From Clostridium gallinarum (GTDB taxonomy: Bacteria; Bacillota; Clostridia; Clostridiales; Clostridiaceae): a stretch of 64,000 nucleotides of DNA. The notes beneath the pieces were generated by a model. The model was not told where the DNA came from. It worked only from the letters and a program-made list of their open reading frames with translations, and did not search any database. The translations under genes and the position numbers were made by a program. This document shows, piece after piece, positions 9,012 through 17,725 of this stretch (position 1 is its first letter; every line of letters starts with the position of its first letter). The DNA lies in the NCBI RefSeq assembly GCF_014836325.1, contig NZ_JACSQZ010000003.1, forward strand, positions 1-64,000, read 5' to 3'.

Positions 9012-9189
9012 AAAAAAGTGTTAAAGTATCATATCCAGGTTCCGTCGCAAGCTCCAAGTCACCTTGCTATGATATTTTAACACTTACAAACTGAAGGAAG
9101 GAAATTATAAAAGCTCTATTTCTTACACTACGAAATTTACTAATCTCATAAAATTATCCTTAACTTGTCCATAAATATAATTTCCTAAA
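9012..9189 (-). repeat. Structured intergenic element, copy A (type-1 stem)
   Basis: Full-length copy of the element described in the findings. Read on the minus strand it begins TTTAGGAAATTATAT, has an AGGAAATTATA/TATAATTTCCT pairing, then CTTCAGTTTG, then a 17-bp stem (plus coordinates 9017-9033 and 9068-9084, one mismatch or wobble) around the invariant loop GACTTGGAGC-T-TGCGACGGA, and ends in a T-run. It lies after the DUF1292 gene and its own terminator. Confidence 0.85.
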
Positions 9190-9235
9190 GAAAAAAAGCA
9201 CTAGCAAACATTATTAATTTGCTAGTGCTTTTTGT
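9190..9235 (-). terminator. Terminator of the DUF1292 gene
   Basis: Perfect 12-bp stem AGCACTAGCAAA/TTTGCTAGTGCT with a 9-nt loop, with T/A runs on both sides. It ends a few bases from the stop codon at 9240. Confidence 0.85.
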
Positions 9236-9239
9236 GCAA

Positions 9240-9476
9240 TTAAAATTTCAAGTTTGAAACTTGTTTATACATATTTATTTCATTTTCTGATTCTACTTCG
9301 CTTAGGCTTTCATTCCAGTCTTTATCAAATTTTATCTTATAAATTTCAATATGTGATTTATCTTCAACTGGAGCCATAGCTACATATTCACTACCACAAA
9401 TTAATTTTTGTTCTAAAATAGCATACTCTATTTTATTTCCATTCTCATCATTAAAAGTCATTATTTTTTCACTCAT
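9240..9476 (-). CDS. DUF1292 family protein
   Basis: A 78-residue cytoplasmic protein with the DUF1292 layout: an N-terminal strand pattern IMTFNDENGNKIEYAILEQKLICGSEYVAMAPVEDKSH, then IEIYKIKFDK followed by a variable acidic tail. The family is widespread in Firmicutes and its function is unknown. The ATG giving MSEKIMTF is preferred, since AAAGGAG is eleven bases upstream; the longer GTG start abuts that site. It is followed by a strong terminator. Confidence 0.8.
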   Translation of the reverse strand: MSEKIMTFNDENGNKIEYAILEQKLICGSEYVAMAPVEDKSHIEIYKIKFDKDWNESLSEVESENEINMYKQVSNLKF

Positions 9477-9549
9477 AAATCTACACACTCCTTTATCTCA
9501 ACAGTTTTATTTTGTATTAATTAAATAAATTTATACATATTAATTAAAA

Positions 9550-9993
9550 CTATGTTAAACTAATCAAATATTCTTGCATTTGCTTTATATTTTTTGTATA
9601 TTCATCTGATACATTAATTAATTCTTTTTTAAAATGATCATGTAAATTTTCTTCTTCTATTAAGAAATCTAATATAGCTTTAAATCCCATTTCAGTTCCT
9701 TTAATAGCTTTTTCTAATATTTCTTTATCTGTATCAATTGTCATTTCTTTTATATTATTAAAAACTTCTAACACTTTTCCCCAAACACCTTCGTTATGAG
9801 TAGGTGTTCCACCTAGTTCTTCTATTTCTTTTACTATTACATCTTTATTCTTTTGTACTGTACATAATGTATTATCTAGTAAATCAATTAACCTATAATC
9901 CTGTGCCTTATCTTTTAAATTTGATATTGCATTTTCACCCATTATTACTCCTTCGAGTTGGGTATTTAATTCTTTCAAGGTATTTTCTATCAT
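9550..9993 (-). CDS. DUF2383 (PA2169-like) four-helix bundle protein
   Basis: A 147-residue helical protein resembling the ferritin-like DUF2383/PA2169 family, with LKELNTQLEGVIMGENAISNLKDKAQDYRLIDLLDNTL near the N-terminus and VFNNIKEMTIDTDKEILEKAIKGTEMGFKAILDFL later. The role is unknown; the family is often expressed in stress or sporulation. RBS GAGGAG is ten bases upstream of the ATG but lies inside a 13-bp hairpin (10003-10037), so translation may be gated. The preceding gene on this strand ends 17 bases before that hairpin. Confidence 0.75.
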   Translation of the reverse strand: MIENTLKELNTQLEGVIMGENAISNLKDKAQDYRLIDLLDNTLCTVQKNKDVIVKEIEELGGTPTHNEGVWGKVLEVFNNIKEMTIDTDKEILEKAIKGTEMGFKAILDFLIEEENLHDHFKKELINVSDEYTKNIKQMQEYLISLT

Positions 9994-10002
9994 AATTAAA
10001 AC

Positions 10003-10037
10003 ACTCCTCTATAATATTTTTAGTATTATCGAGGAGT
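10003..10037 (-). promoter_or_regulatory. Hairpin that pairs with the DUF2383 ribosome binding site
   Basis: Arms ACTCCTC/GAGGAGT and ATAATA/TATTAT, separated by one mismatch, with a 7-nt loop. On the minus strand the 3' arm contains the GGAG of the downstream gene. It might instead act as a weak terminator for the CBS-domain gene, but the T-run is poor. Confidence 0.5.
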
Positions 10038-10053
10038 ATTATTCATCATTTTA

Positions 10054-11394
10054 TTAAATTATATCATAATCTTCATCACATACTACTTCTTCTTGAAAAT
10101 TATGATTTAGTACTATGTGAATCTTATCTATTCTTTTATCATCTAATTTTAATAACTTTAATGTTACATTATTCACTACAACTTCACAATTTTGAGTGGA
10201 AGTTGGTATCTCACCTAATTTTTCTATAAATAGACCTGCTATAGTATCAGCAAACTCTGATTCTAATTCTATGTCTAGATAACTATTTATATCTGCTAAT
10301 GCCATTAACCCACTAACTATATAATTATCATCATCTATTTTTTCTATATCTAGATTATCATCATATTCATCTAGAATTTCTCCCATTACTTCTTCAATTA
10401 TATCTTCCATGGTAACAATTCCAGAAAAACCACCATATTCATCTATCAATATAGCTATATAAGCTTTTTTCTCTTTTAATTCTTTAAATAATTCATCTAT
10501 ATTTTTAGTTTCTATAAAAAAGCTAGGCTCTATTAATAAATCTCTTATATTAACATTATCTATACCATTTTCTACTATACATGCAAATAAATCTTTCATG
10601 TGTAGTATTCCTATAATGTTATCTTGTTCACCTTCATAAACAGGTATTCTTGAATAATTTTCATCTAAAATCTCTTTAATACACTCTCTTATACTATCAT
10701 TAACATTTAATAAGAAAGTTTCTGTTCTAGGGGTCATAATCTTTTTAGCCGTGGTATCATCAAATTCAATAATTCCATCTATCATTTCTCTTTCTGATGG
10801 ATTTATAGCTCCGTTTTCTTCACCTATTTCTATTAAACTTCTTATTTCTTCTCTTGATATTTGTTCTTCTATTCCCTCTGTATTTATTCTAAAAATTTTC
10901 AAAATAATATTAGTTGAAAAAGATAAAAACCATACAAAAGGCTTGGTCAACTTAGAAATAAAAATTATAGGCTTAATGACTGACATTGCTAATTTTTCTG
11001 AATTTTGAAGTGCTATTCTTTTAGGTACTAATTCTCCTAACACTAATGTTATATAAGATATAGCAAGTGTTGTTAAAAGTAAAGCTATACTTTCACTATA
11101 TGGTACATTAATACTCTTTAAAAAGTTAGCAAAACCATAAGAAATTGATGTTGCTGCTGATGCTGATGCAAAGAAACCTGCAAAAGTTATTCCAACTTGT
11201 ATTGTTGATAAAAACCTATTTGGATCCTTCATTACATTTTTTAAAAGCTTTGCTTTCTTATTTCCTTCTTCAGCTAAAATATTTATTTTAGTTTTGTTTA
11301 ATGATACTATTGCCATTTCTGCAGATGCAAAAAACGCATTAACTAAAACTAAAATTAAGATTAAAATAAAACTACTCCCGGGACTACCTTCCAT
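10054..11394 (-). CDS. CNNM/CBS-domain transporter-like protein (hemolysin C/CorC family)
   Basis: A 446-residue membrane protein. The N-terminal CNNM (DUF21) domain spans about residues 1-190 with four hydrophobic segments, from FILILILVLVNAFFASAEMAIVSLNKTKI to LGELVPKRIALQNSEKLA. Two CBS repeats (about 205-330) contain MTPRTETFLLNVNDSI and GFSGIVTMEDIIEEVMGEI. A C-terminal CorC_HlyC domain follows (about 345-430). Relatives such as MpfA are linked to Mg2+ export. The old name hemolysin does not imply toxin activity. RBS GGAG precedes the ATG. It may be cotranscribed with the DUF2383 gene. Confidence 0.87.
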   Translation of the reverse strand: MEGSPGSSFILILILVLVNAFFASAEMAIVSLNKTKINILAEEGNKKAKLLKNVMKDPNRFLSTIQVGITFAGFFASASAATSISYGFANFLKSINVPYSESIALLLTTLAISYITLVLGELVPKRIALQNSEKLAMSVIKPIIFISKLTKPFVWFLSFSTNIILKIFRINTEGIEEQISREEIRSLIEIGEENGAINPSEREMIDGIIEFDDTTAKKIMTPRTETFLLNVNDSIRECIKEILDENYSRIPVYEGEQDNIIGILHMKDLFACIVENGIDNVNIRDLLIEPSFFIETKNIDELFKELKEKKAYIAILIDEYGGFSGIVTMEDIIEEVMGEILDEYDDNLDIEKIDDDNYIVSGLMALADINSYLDIELESEFADTIAGLFIEKLGEIPTSTQNCEVVVNNVTLKLLKLDDKRIDKIHIVLNHNFQEEVVCDEDYDII

Positions 11395-11581
11395 TTACTC
11401 ATTTCTCCTTATTTTTAAAATATAGTGATTAAATTTTACCATAATTTATATTAATATAGCAAACCTTTATTTCTAATATTATAAAGCAAATTGTTTTAAA
11501 ATTTAAAATTATTATAATTTATTTAATAATTTTAAACTCTAGCTTTAAATTAATAATGAAAAATAAAAAACACTTAAAATT

Positions 11582-11725
11582 AATAATGAAAAATGAAGAA
11601 TGTAAAATTAAGGATGTTTTGCACAGCAAAACTTAAATAAAACGTGCTTCGCACCAATTTTATTAAAAATCCGAAGGATTTTTTTCCTTAATTCTTAATT
11701 CTTCATTTTTAACTTTACATTATAA
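11582..11725. repeat. Foldback repeat, copy 1
   Basis: Fills most of the 347-base gap between the CBS gene and sufU. Outer arms, AAAAATGAAGAAT..AATTAAGGA and its near complement TCCTTAATT..ATTCTTCATTTTT, bracket three small hairpins: GTTTTGCACAGCAAAAC, GTGCTTCGCAC and AAAATCCGAAGGATTTT. A second copy with the same order of hairpins is at 47832-47992. There is no coding potential. Confidence 0.8.
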
Positions 11726-11741
11726 AATGCTTGCATTTTAT

Positions 11742-12164
11742 CTATGCCATAGCTTCTTTTAAAGTGTGCCATGCTAAAACAGCGCATTTTACTCTTGCTG
11801 GCATATTAGAGATGTTTTTTAGAACTATCGCATCTTCTAATGCTTCTAATTCTTCTTCATCATCAATTTCTCTTTTTATCATTCCTATAAAAGTTTCTAC
11901 TAGCTTTAATGCTTCTTCTTTATTTTTTCCTTTTATAAGATCTATCATCATAGATGTTGATGCTTGAGAAATAGCACAGCCTTGACCTGTAAATGCTAAA
12001 TCTTCTATTACATCTCCATTCATTTTTATTTCTAATGTTATTTCATCTCCACAACTTGGATTATGTCCTTTTTCAGATAAATCTACCTGATCTAGTTTTC
12101 TTCTATTGTGCTTTGATGAACTATGCTCCATTATAAGAGTTGTATAAATTTCATTTAAATCCAT
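11742..12164 (-). CDS. sufU: SufU-type Fe-S scaffold / sulfur relay protein
   Basis: A 140-residue IscU-like protein that accepts sulfur from SufS. The three conserved Cys are present in HNPSCGDEI, GQGCAISQASTSMM and PARVKCAVLAW. The SufU-specific insertion before the third Cys is present (KGKNKEEALKLVETFIGMI), which separates it from IscU. Gram-positive SufU binds Zn and stimulates SufS. It is last in the sufCBDSU operon, six bases after sufS, and is followed by foldback repeat copy 1 rather than a clear terminator. Confidence 0.94.
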   Translation of the reverse strand: MDLNEIYTTLIMEHSSSKHNRRKLDQVDLSEKGHNPSCGDEITLEIKMNGDVIEDLAFTGQGCAISQASTSMMIDLIKGKNKEEALKLVETFIGMIKREIDDEEELEALEDAIVLKNISNMPARVKCAVLAWHTLKEAMA

Positions 12165-12170
12165 TAAATA

Positions 12171-13400
12171 TTACCTCCACTTTGAAAACATATCGTATGT
12201 CTTTTTGATTGCTTCTATTAGTCTATCAATATCTTCTTTTGTATTATAGAAATAAATACTTGCTCTAGATGTTGCATTTATTCCCATATATCTCATTAGA
12301 GGTTGAGCACAATGGTTTCCAGCTCTTATACAAACTCCAAAAGTATCAAAAATTGAAGCAACATCATGTGGGTGAACTCCATTTATTTCAAAGGATAAAA
12401 CTCCACCTCTTTTTTCTATATCTTTTGGACCATATATTTTTACATATTCTAATTTACTTATTTCTTCTATTGCATAGGACATTAGTTCTTTTTCTATTTT
12501 TTCAACATTATCCATTCCAATTTCATTTAAGTAATCTATGGCCTTAGATAAACCAACAGCAGCTTCTACATTTTGTGTTCCTGCTTCAAATTTATATGGC
12601 AGAACATTAAATGTTGTTTCTTGTTCATAAACATACTCTACCATATCTCCACCAAAAATAATTGGAGGCATTTTTTCTAATAAATCTTTTTTACCATAAA
12701 GCACACCTATTCCCATTGGTGCTAAAAGTTTATGTCCTGCTATAACTAAAAAGTCTGCATTTATATCTCTTACATCTACTTTCATATGAGGAACACTTTG
12801 TGCACCATCTACTATAACTACTGCACCCTTAGAATGAGCATATTCTGCTATTTGTTTTACAGGATTTATTGTTCCTAAAGCATTAGAAACATGTGTTATA
12901 CTTACTATCTTAGTTTTATCTGTTATTTTAGAATGTACTTCCTCTTCTGTTAATTCACCATTTTCATCAGTATACATATACTTTAAAATTGCACCTTTTG
13001 CCATTGCAACTTGTTGCCATGGAATTAAATTTGAATGATGTTCTGCAATAGATATAACTATTTCATCACCTTCATTTATAAAATTCATTCCATAGGACAT
13101 TGCAAGTAAATTGAAAGCTTCTGTTGCATTTTTAGTGAATATTATTTCTTCTCTATGTTTTGCATTAATGAAGTTTTTAACCTTTTCCCTTGCTTCATCA
13201 TATGCATCAGTAGCAAGAACACTTAATTCATAAGCTCCTCTATGAGGGTTTGCATTAGTTTTTTCATAATATTCCTTTATAGCTTCTATTACTGCTATTG
13301 GCTTTTGTGTAGTTGCAGCACTATCTAAATAAGCTATTTTCTTACCATTTCTCTCTTTATTTAAAGTAGGAAAATCCTTTAAAAAATCTCTATTATTCAT
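12171..13400 (-). CDS. sufS: Cysteine desulfurase SufS
   Basis: PLP-dependent enzyme that takes sulfur from cysteine for Fe-S assembly. The 409-residue protein has the PLP lysine in VIAGHKLLAPMGIGVLYG, the pyridine-ring and phosphate-site motifs TKNATEAFNLLA and SIAEHHSNLIPWQQ, and the group II catalytic Cys in RAGNHCAQPLMRYMG near the C-terminus. Its start overlaps the sufD end by eight bases, so translation is likely coupled. Confidence 0.95.
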   Translation of the reverse strand: MNNRDFLKDFPTLNKERNGKKIAYLDSAATTQKPIAVIEAIKEYYEKTNANPHRGAYELSVLATDAYDEAREKVKNFINAKHREEIIFTKNATEAFNLLAMSYGMNFINEGDEIVISIAEHHSNLIPWQQVAMAKGAILKYMYTDENGELTEEEVHSKITDKTKIVSITHVSNALGTINPVKQIAEYAHSKGAVVIVDGAQSVPHMKVDVRDINADFLVIAGHKLLAPMGIGVLYGKKDLLEKMPPIIFGGDMVEYVYEQETTFNVLPYKFEAGTQNVEAAVGLSKAIDYLNEIGMDNVEKIEKELMSYAIEEISKLEYVKIYGPKDIEKRGGVLSFEINGVHPHDVASIFDTFGVCIRAGNHCAQPLMRYMGINATSRASIYFYNTKEDIDRLIEAIKKTYDMFSKWR

Positions 13401-14496
13401 TATCTAAACATTCCTTTATTGAAGCTAAAACTTCATTCTTTATTGTTTCATCTTCTATTTTATCTATTATAGGATTAAATGCACCTTCTATAATTACTCT
13501 TCTAGCATCATTATAATCTAATCCTCTACTCATTAAATAGAATAGCTTATTTTCATCTATTTTACCTGAAGCTGCTGCGTGTTCTCCAGATACATCATCT
13601 TCTTCACAAAGTAATAATGGCATTGCTTTAGCTTTTACCTTTGGTGATAAAATCATACAATATTCATCTTCTGCTCCCTTACTTTTAGAAGCTCCTCTTT
13701 TAAAGTCTATAGTTCCTCTAAATATCTTATTTGCTTCTCCCTTAAGAGCACCTCTTGTAAGAATATTAGACTTACTTCTTATTCCCTTATGAGTAACAAT
13801 ATAATTCATATCTATAACTTTTTTATCTCCACCAAGATAAATTGAACTTAAATTAGATTCTGAACTATCTTCTTTTAAATCTCCATGGTAATTTGTTATA
13901 CTAACTTTTCCACCTAAATCAATAGATACAAAATCTACTTTTCCATAACTATTAATATCAGATAAATTTGAATCTACATTAACTGTTTCTTTGTTTAGTA
14001 AATTCACTTTAATTACTTGGATTTTACTATTTTCTTTACTGAAAATTTTACATAATCCATTATGATAACCTTCTACATTATCTTTTGAATTATATTTTAA
14101 AATAACTTTAGCTTCTGAATCTTCTTCTGCAAGGACTAAAACATTATCTACTAAAGTGCTATTTTCATTATCCATATTAAATTCTATAACTATTGGCTCT
14201 TGAATTTTAGCTCTTTTATCTATTTTTATAAAGAAACCTCTATTAAAATCAAACTCTCCTTGATTAATTAATTCTTCTGAAGCTCCATAAGTAAATTCTT
14301 TAGTTAAAGGTAATACTTTTCCCTTTGAAAATTCTTCTATAGTAACTCCTTCAAGTTCATTACCAGTTACCTTATAATTATTAAACTCTCCAATTTCAGG
14401 AGCATTATAATCCTTTAATGATACATCATTAACTTTTAACCAGCTTTTTGTTCTTACAGGAGTCTTATTAATATTATTAAAATTTAAATTGTTCAT
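13393..14496 (-). CDS. sufD: Fe-S assembly protein SufD
   Basis: Partner of SufB in the SufBCD scaffold complex. The 367-residue protein has the right-handed beta-helix core typical of SufB/SufD and the conserved C-terminal block EDDVSGEHAAASGKIDENKLFYLMSRGLDYNDARRVIIEGAFNPIID. Its first base overlaps the last base of sufB and it overlaps sufS by eight, so the operon is tightly packed. The N-terminal part is less conserved, as is usual. Confidence 0.93.
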   Translation of the reverse strand: MNNLNFNNINKTPVRTKSWLKVNDVSLKDYNAPEIGEFNNYKVTGNELEGVTIEEFSKGKVLPLTKEFTYGASEELINQGEFDFNRGFFIKIDKRAKIQEPIVIEFNMDNENSTLVDNVLVLAEEDSEAKVILKYNSKDNVEGYHNGLCKIFSKENSKIQVIKVNLLNKETVNVDSNLSDINSYGKVDFVSIDLGGKVSITNYHGDLKEDSSESNLSSIYLGGDKKVIDMNYIVTHKGIRSKSNILTRGALKGEANKIFRGTIDFKRGASKSKGAEDEYCMILSPKVKAKAMPLLLCEEDDVSGEHAAASGKIDENKLFYLMSRGLDYNDARRVIIEGAFNPIIDKIEDETIKNEVLASIKECLDNE

Positions 14497-15905
14497 TATC
14501 CTATGCTCCCTTCTAGTTCAAGCTTAATTAAATTATTCATTTCAACTGCATATTCAAGTGGTAGTTCTTTTGATATAGGTTCAACGAAACCTCTTACTAT
14601 CATTGATTTAGCTTCTTCTTCACTAATTCCTCTACTCATTAAATAGAATATCGCATCATCACTAATTTTACCTATTTTTGCTTCATGTCCGATTTCAACA
14701 TCATCATTCATTAAATCAATAACTGGTATAGTGTCAGACTTAGAAATATTGTCTAACATTAATGATTCACAGGATACTACTGATTTAGAGTTATAAGCGT
14801 TTGGATTTACTTTAACTACACCTCTGTAAGTTGCAACTCCACCATTTTTTGAAATAGATTTTGAGTTTATTGTTGATGAAGTGTTTGGTGCTGCATGAAC
14901 TATCTTAGCTCCAGTGTCTAGGTTTTGACCTTTTCCTGCAAATGATACTCCTGTAAATTCAGCTTTTGCTCCTTCACCTTTTAATATACTCATTGGATAT
15001 AACATAGATATTCTAGATCCAAATGAACCAGATACCCATTCTATTGTTCCATTCTTTTCAACTATTGCTCTCTTAGTATTTAAGTTAAGCATATTCTTTG
15101 ACCAGTTTTCTATAGTGCTATATCTTAAAGTAGCACCTTCCTTTACAAATAACTCAACACAACCAGCATGTAAGTTAGTTACATTATACTTAGGTGCTGA
15201 ACATCCTTCTATAAAGTGTAGGCTAGCTCCTTCTTCTACTATAATTAATGTGTGTTCAAATTGACCTGCACCTGGTGAGTTCAATCTAAAGTATGATTGT
15301 AATGGAATATCTACTTTTATTCCCTTTGGTACATACACGAAAGATCCACCTGACCATACAGCTCCATGAAGTGCTGCAAATTTGTGATCGCTTGGTGCTA
15401 CACATTTCATAAAATATTGTTTAACTATATCTTCATAATCTCTAACTGCAGTTTCCATATCAGTATAAACTACACCTTGTTTTACAAGATCTTCTCTAAT
15501 ACTATGATAAACTACCTCTGAATCATATTGTGCACCAACACCAGCTAGAGATTTCTTTTCTGCTTCTGGAATACCTAAAAGATCAAATGTCTTTTTAATA
15601 TCTTCAGGAACTTCTTCCCAGCTTTCATTTAACTTAGACTTTGGTCTAACATATGTAACTATGTTATCCATATCTAATTCATCTAAAGATGGACCCCAAG
15701 TTGGTAATTTTATTTCATTATATATTTCAAGAGATTTTAATCTGAATTCTCTCATCCATTCTGGTTCTTCTTTTTCTTTTGAAATTGTTTCAACAATTTC
15801 TCTAGTTAAACCTTTATCTGTTTTAAATTCAAATTTATCTTCATTCTTTACGTCGTAAATTCCTCTTTCTACGTCTTCAACGTAGGTCTTTTTTTTCATT
15901 TCCAA
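14496..15905 (-). CDS. sufB: Fe-S assembly scaffold SufB
   Basis: Core scaffold of the SUF system. The 469-residue protein carries signatures PSDHKFAALHGAVWSGGSFVYVPKGIKVDIPLQSYFRLN, FTGVSFAGKGQNLDTGAKIVHAAPNTSSTINSKSIS (start of the SufB/D core) and DDAIFYLMSRGISEEEAKSMIVRGFVEPI. The likely start is TTG at 15905, seven bases after GGAGGTG; an in-frame ATG two codons later is the alternative. It follows sufC by 17 bases. Confidence 0.95.
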   Translation of the reverse strand: MEMKKKTYVEDVERGIYDVKNEDKFEFKTDKGLTREIVETISKEKEEPEWMREFRLKSLEIYNEIKLPTWGPSLDELDMDNIVTYVRPKSKLNESWEEVPEDIKKTFDLLGIPEAEKKSLAGVGAQYDSEVVYHSIREDLVKQGVVYTDMETAVRDYEDIVKQYFMKCVAPSDHKFAALHGAVWSGGSFVYVPKGIKVDIPLQSYFRLNSPGAGQFEHTLIIVEEGASLHFIEGCSAPKYNVTNLHAGCVELFVKEGATLRYSTIENWSKNMLNLNTKRAIVEKNGTIEWVSGSFGSRISMLYPMSILKGEGAKAEFTGVSFAGKGQNLDTGAKIVHAAPNTSSTINSKSISKNGGVATYRGVVKVNPNAYNSKSVVSCESLMLDNISKSDTIPVIDLMNDDVEIGHEAKIGKISDDAIFYLMSRGISEEEAKSMIVRGFVEPISKELPLEYAVEMNNLIKLELEGSIG

Positions 15906-15922
15906 AGCTATTCACCTCCGTA

Positions 15923-16672
15923 TTACATAGCTTCTGCTTTAAAAGCTTCATATCCATTTCTCTCAATTTCGTTAGCTAAATCTGCATTTCCTGTTTTAAC
16001 TATTTTTCCGTTAACTAAAACATGAACATAGTCAGCTTTTAAGTTTTCAAGAATCTTAGTATTGTGAGTTATTATTAATACTCCGTTATTTTCATTAGCA
16101 TACATTTTTATACCTTCTGAAACAACTCTAATAGCATCTACATCTAAGCCTGAATCTGTTTCATCTAGAATTGCTAATTTAGGACTTAACATAAGCATTT
16201 GTAATATTTCATTCTTTTTCTTTTCTCCACCTGAAAAACCTACATTTAAGTATCTCTTTGCATAGATTGGATCCATTTTTAATTCTTTCATATTATTTTT
16301 TAAGTCTTTATCAAACTTTAAGAATTTAATTAATTGACCATCCTTTGCAATCTTTGCACTTCTAATAAAGTTTTCAACTGTTATTCCAGGTACTTCTTCT
16401 GGATGTTGGAATGATAAGAATAAACCTTTCTTAGCTCTTTCATCTGTTTTTAATTCTGTTATATCTTCACCTTCAAAAACAATTTCTCCATCTACTCTTT
16501 TATATCTTGGGTGAGCCATTAAAGTATTTGCTAAAGTTGATTTACCAGCACCATTAGGTCCCATTATTACATGTATTTCACCTTTATTTATCTTTAAATC
16601 TAATCCCTTTAAAATTTCTTTTCCTTCTACTGCAGTTTTTAAACCATTTATATTTAATAAAACTTCACTCAT
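15923..16672 (-). CDS. sufC: Fe-S assembly ATPase SufC
   Basis: Soluble ABC-type ATPase that drives SufBD. The 249-residue protein has Walker A GPNGAGKST, the SufC-specific signature FSGGEKKKNEILQM and Walker B LAILDETDSGLD, followed by the switch His in VLIITHNT. It is the first gene of sufCBDSU, and RBS AAGGAG precedes the ATG. No iscR-like regulator is adjacent; a 27-bp inverted repeat about 110 bases upstream is a possible operator. Confidence 0.96.
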   Translation of the reverse strand: MSEVLLNINGLKTAVEGKEILKGLDLKINKGEIHVIMGPNGAGKSTLANTLMAHPRYKRVDGEIVFEGEDITELKTDERAKKGLFLSFQHPEEVPGITVENFIRSAKIAKDGQLIKFLKFDKDLKNNMKELKMDPIYAKRYLNVGFSGGEKKKNEILQMLMLSPKLAILDETDSGLDVDAIRVVSEGIKMYANENNGVLIITHNTKILENLKADYVHVLVNGKIVKTGNADLANEIERNGYEAFKAEAM

Positions 16673-16779
16673 TTTTACATCTCCTTATTATAGAAATAAT
16701 ATATTAAAACTAAATCTTAGCGTTTCACTCTGAATTAATTATATCTTACTAAATTACTACGAATTAATCAACATTTATT

Positions 16780-16806
16780 TTAGTTATTATTAACTATAAT
16801 AACTAA
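16780..16806. promoter_or_regulatory. AT-rich inverted repeat upstream of the suf operon
   Basis: Perfect 10-bp arms TTAGTTATTA and TAATAACTAA around a 7-nt centre, in the otherwise featureless 422-base gap between sufC and the acetyltransferase gene. It resembles a protein-binding operator more than a hairpin because all pairs are weak. It is not a match to Fur, PerR or Rex boxes. Confidence 0.4.
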
Positions 16807-16986
16807 ATATTTATTAATAACTTTTATTTTCTTTCCATTTCTTATTATTTCAAAAAATTATATTTATGAACTACATTTTTTACAATTGCTAAATAAAATG
16901 AAATTTATTAAGCATACCTCAAAACTGAAAGTTTTAAGCTATAAAAATATTATTTACAGTGTAACATTTTTATAATTTTCAAAAGC

Positions 16987-17016
16987 AAAAATAGGCCATC
17001 ATACAAGACAGCCTAT
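16987..17016 (-). terminator. Terminator of the acetyltransferase gene
   Basis: On the minus strand ATAGGCTGTC pairs with GATGGCCTAT (ten pairs, two G-U) and is followed by TTTTTG. It lies about 80 bases after the stop codon at 17096. The bases between contain a fragment of the TTAATTCTTAATT-type repeat sequence. Confidence 0.65.
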
Positions 17017-17095
17017 AAAACTTCTTTAAACTCCTTTAGAATTTTTTCATCACTTCTTAATTTTCATTCTTAATTCTTAATTATGTGCAAGCATC

Positions 17096-17647
17096 CTAAA
17101 GCTCTTTCGCTAACACATATCTTCTTAATCCCCCATACTTTAACTTATCTTTTTTTACCTTATACCCTAATTTTTCAAAGGTATTTACACTGTATTTATT
17201 ATATGGGGAAGCTGTTGAAGCTAACAATTTAACATTTTCTTCTCTTGCAATTTCTTCTATTTTTTCACATAATTTTTTTTGAAGTCCATTCCCTCTATAA
17301 TCACTTCTTACTACTGTAGATTCCACCTGTGCAACATTAAGTAAATCTTCACCTTTTAATCCTAAATCATACCCATAATTACCTTCAGAATATCCTTTTT
17401 TAACATATACTCCCATGGCTATTAAATCGTCATTTTCATCTAAATATCCTAGTATTTTACCCTTGCTTACTATATAATCTATAAACTCTTCCCTATCCGT
17501 CGGTGCATATAATTGTTTATCTTCTAAATCCTCTATTATTGTATCTTGTAATTCCATTATCTTATCTATATAACTTAAATCCAAAGTTTTATATTTAATA
17601 TTTTTTATATTTCCATTTTTATTTTTAAGCTTTAGTAACTCTTCCAA
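17096..17647 (-). CDS. GNAT family N-acetyltransferase
   Basis: A 183-residue protein with the GNAT acetyl-CoA-binding block VESTVVRSDYRGNGLQKKLCEKIEEIAREEN (RGNGLQ is the Q/RxxGxG/A pyrophosphate loop), followed by the typical ASPYNKYSVNTFEKLGYKV. The substrate is unknown. The start is TTG with AGGAGG upstream. It is transcribed alone, with the alpha/beta hydrolase gene 80 bases before it on the same strand. Confidence 0.85.
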   Translation of the reverse strand: MEELLKLKNKNGNIKNIKYKTLDLSYIDKIMELQDTIIEDLEDKQLYAPTDREEFIDYIVSKGKILGYLDENDDLIAMGVYVKKGYSEGNYGYDLGLKGEDLLNVAQVESTVVRSDYRGNGLQKKLCEKIEEIAREENVKLLASTASPYNKYSVNTFEKLGYKVKKDKLKYGGLRRYVLAKEL

Positions 17648-17725
17648 AGTTTATTCCTCCTTTTTCTCTATATTATCATATCTTCTTATCATTAATAATG
17701 TTAATAAAAATGCGAGCATTTCTAT

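Noticed and set aside
10054..11394. Hemolysin/toxin annotation
   Set aside because: The domain order CNNM-CBS-CorC_HlyC indicates a transporter-like protein; toxin activity is a historical label.
12269..12547. Plus-strand frame inside sufS
   Set aside because: Overlaps a well-supported gene, no ribosome site, Leu/His-rich translation typical of a shadow frame.
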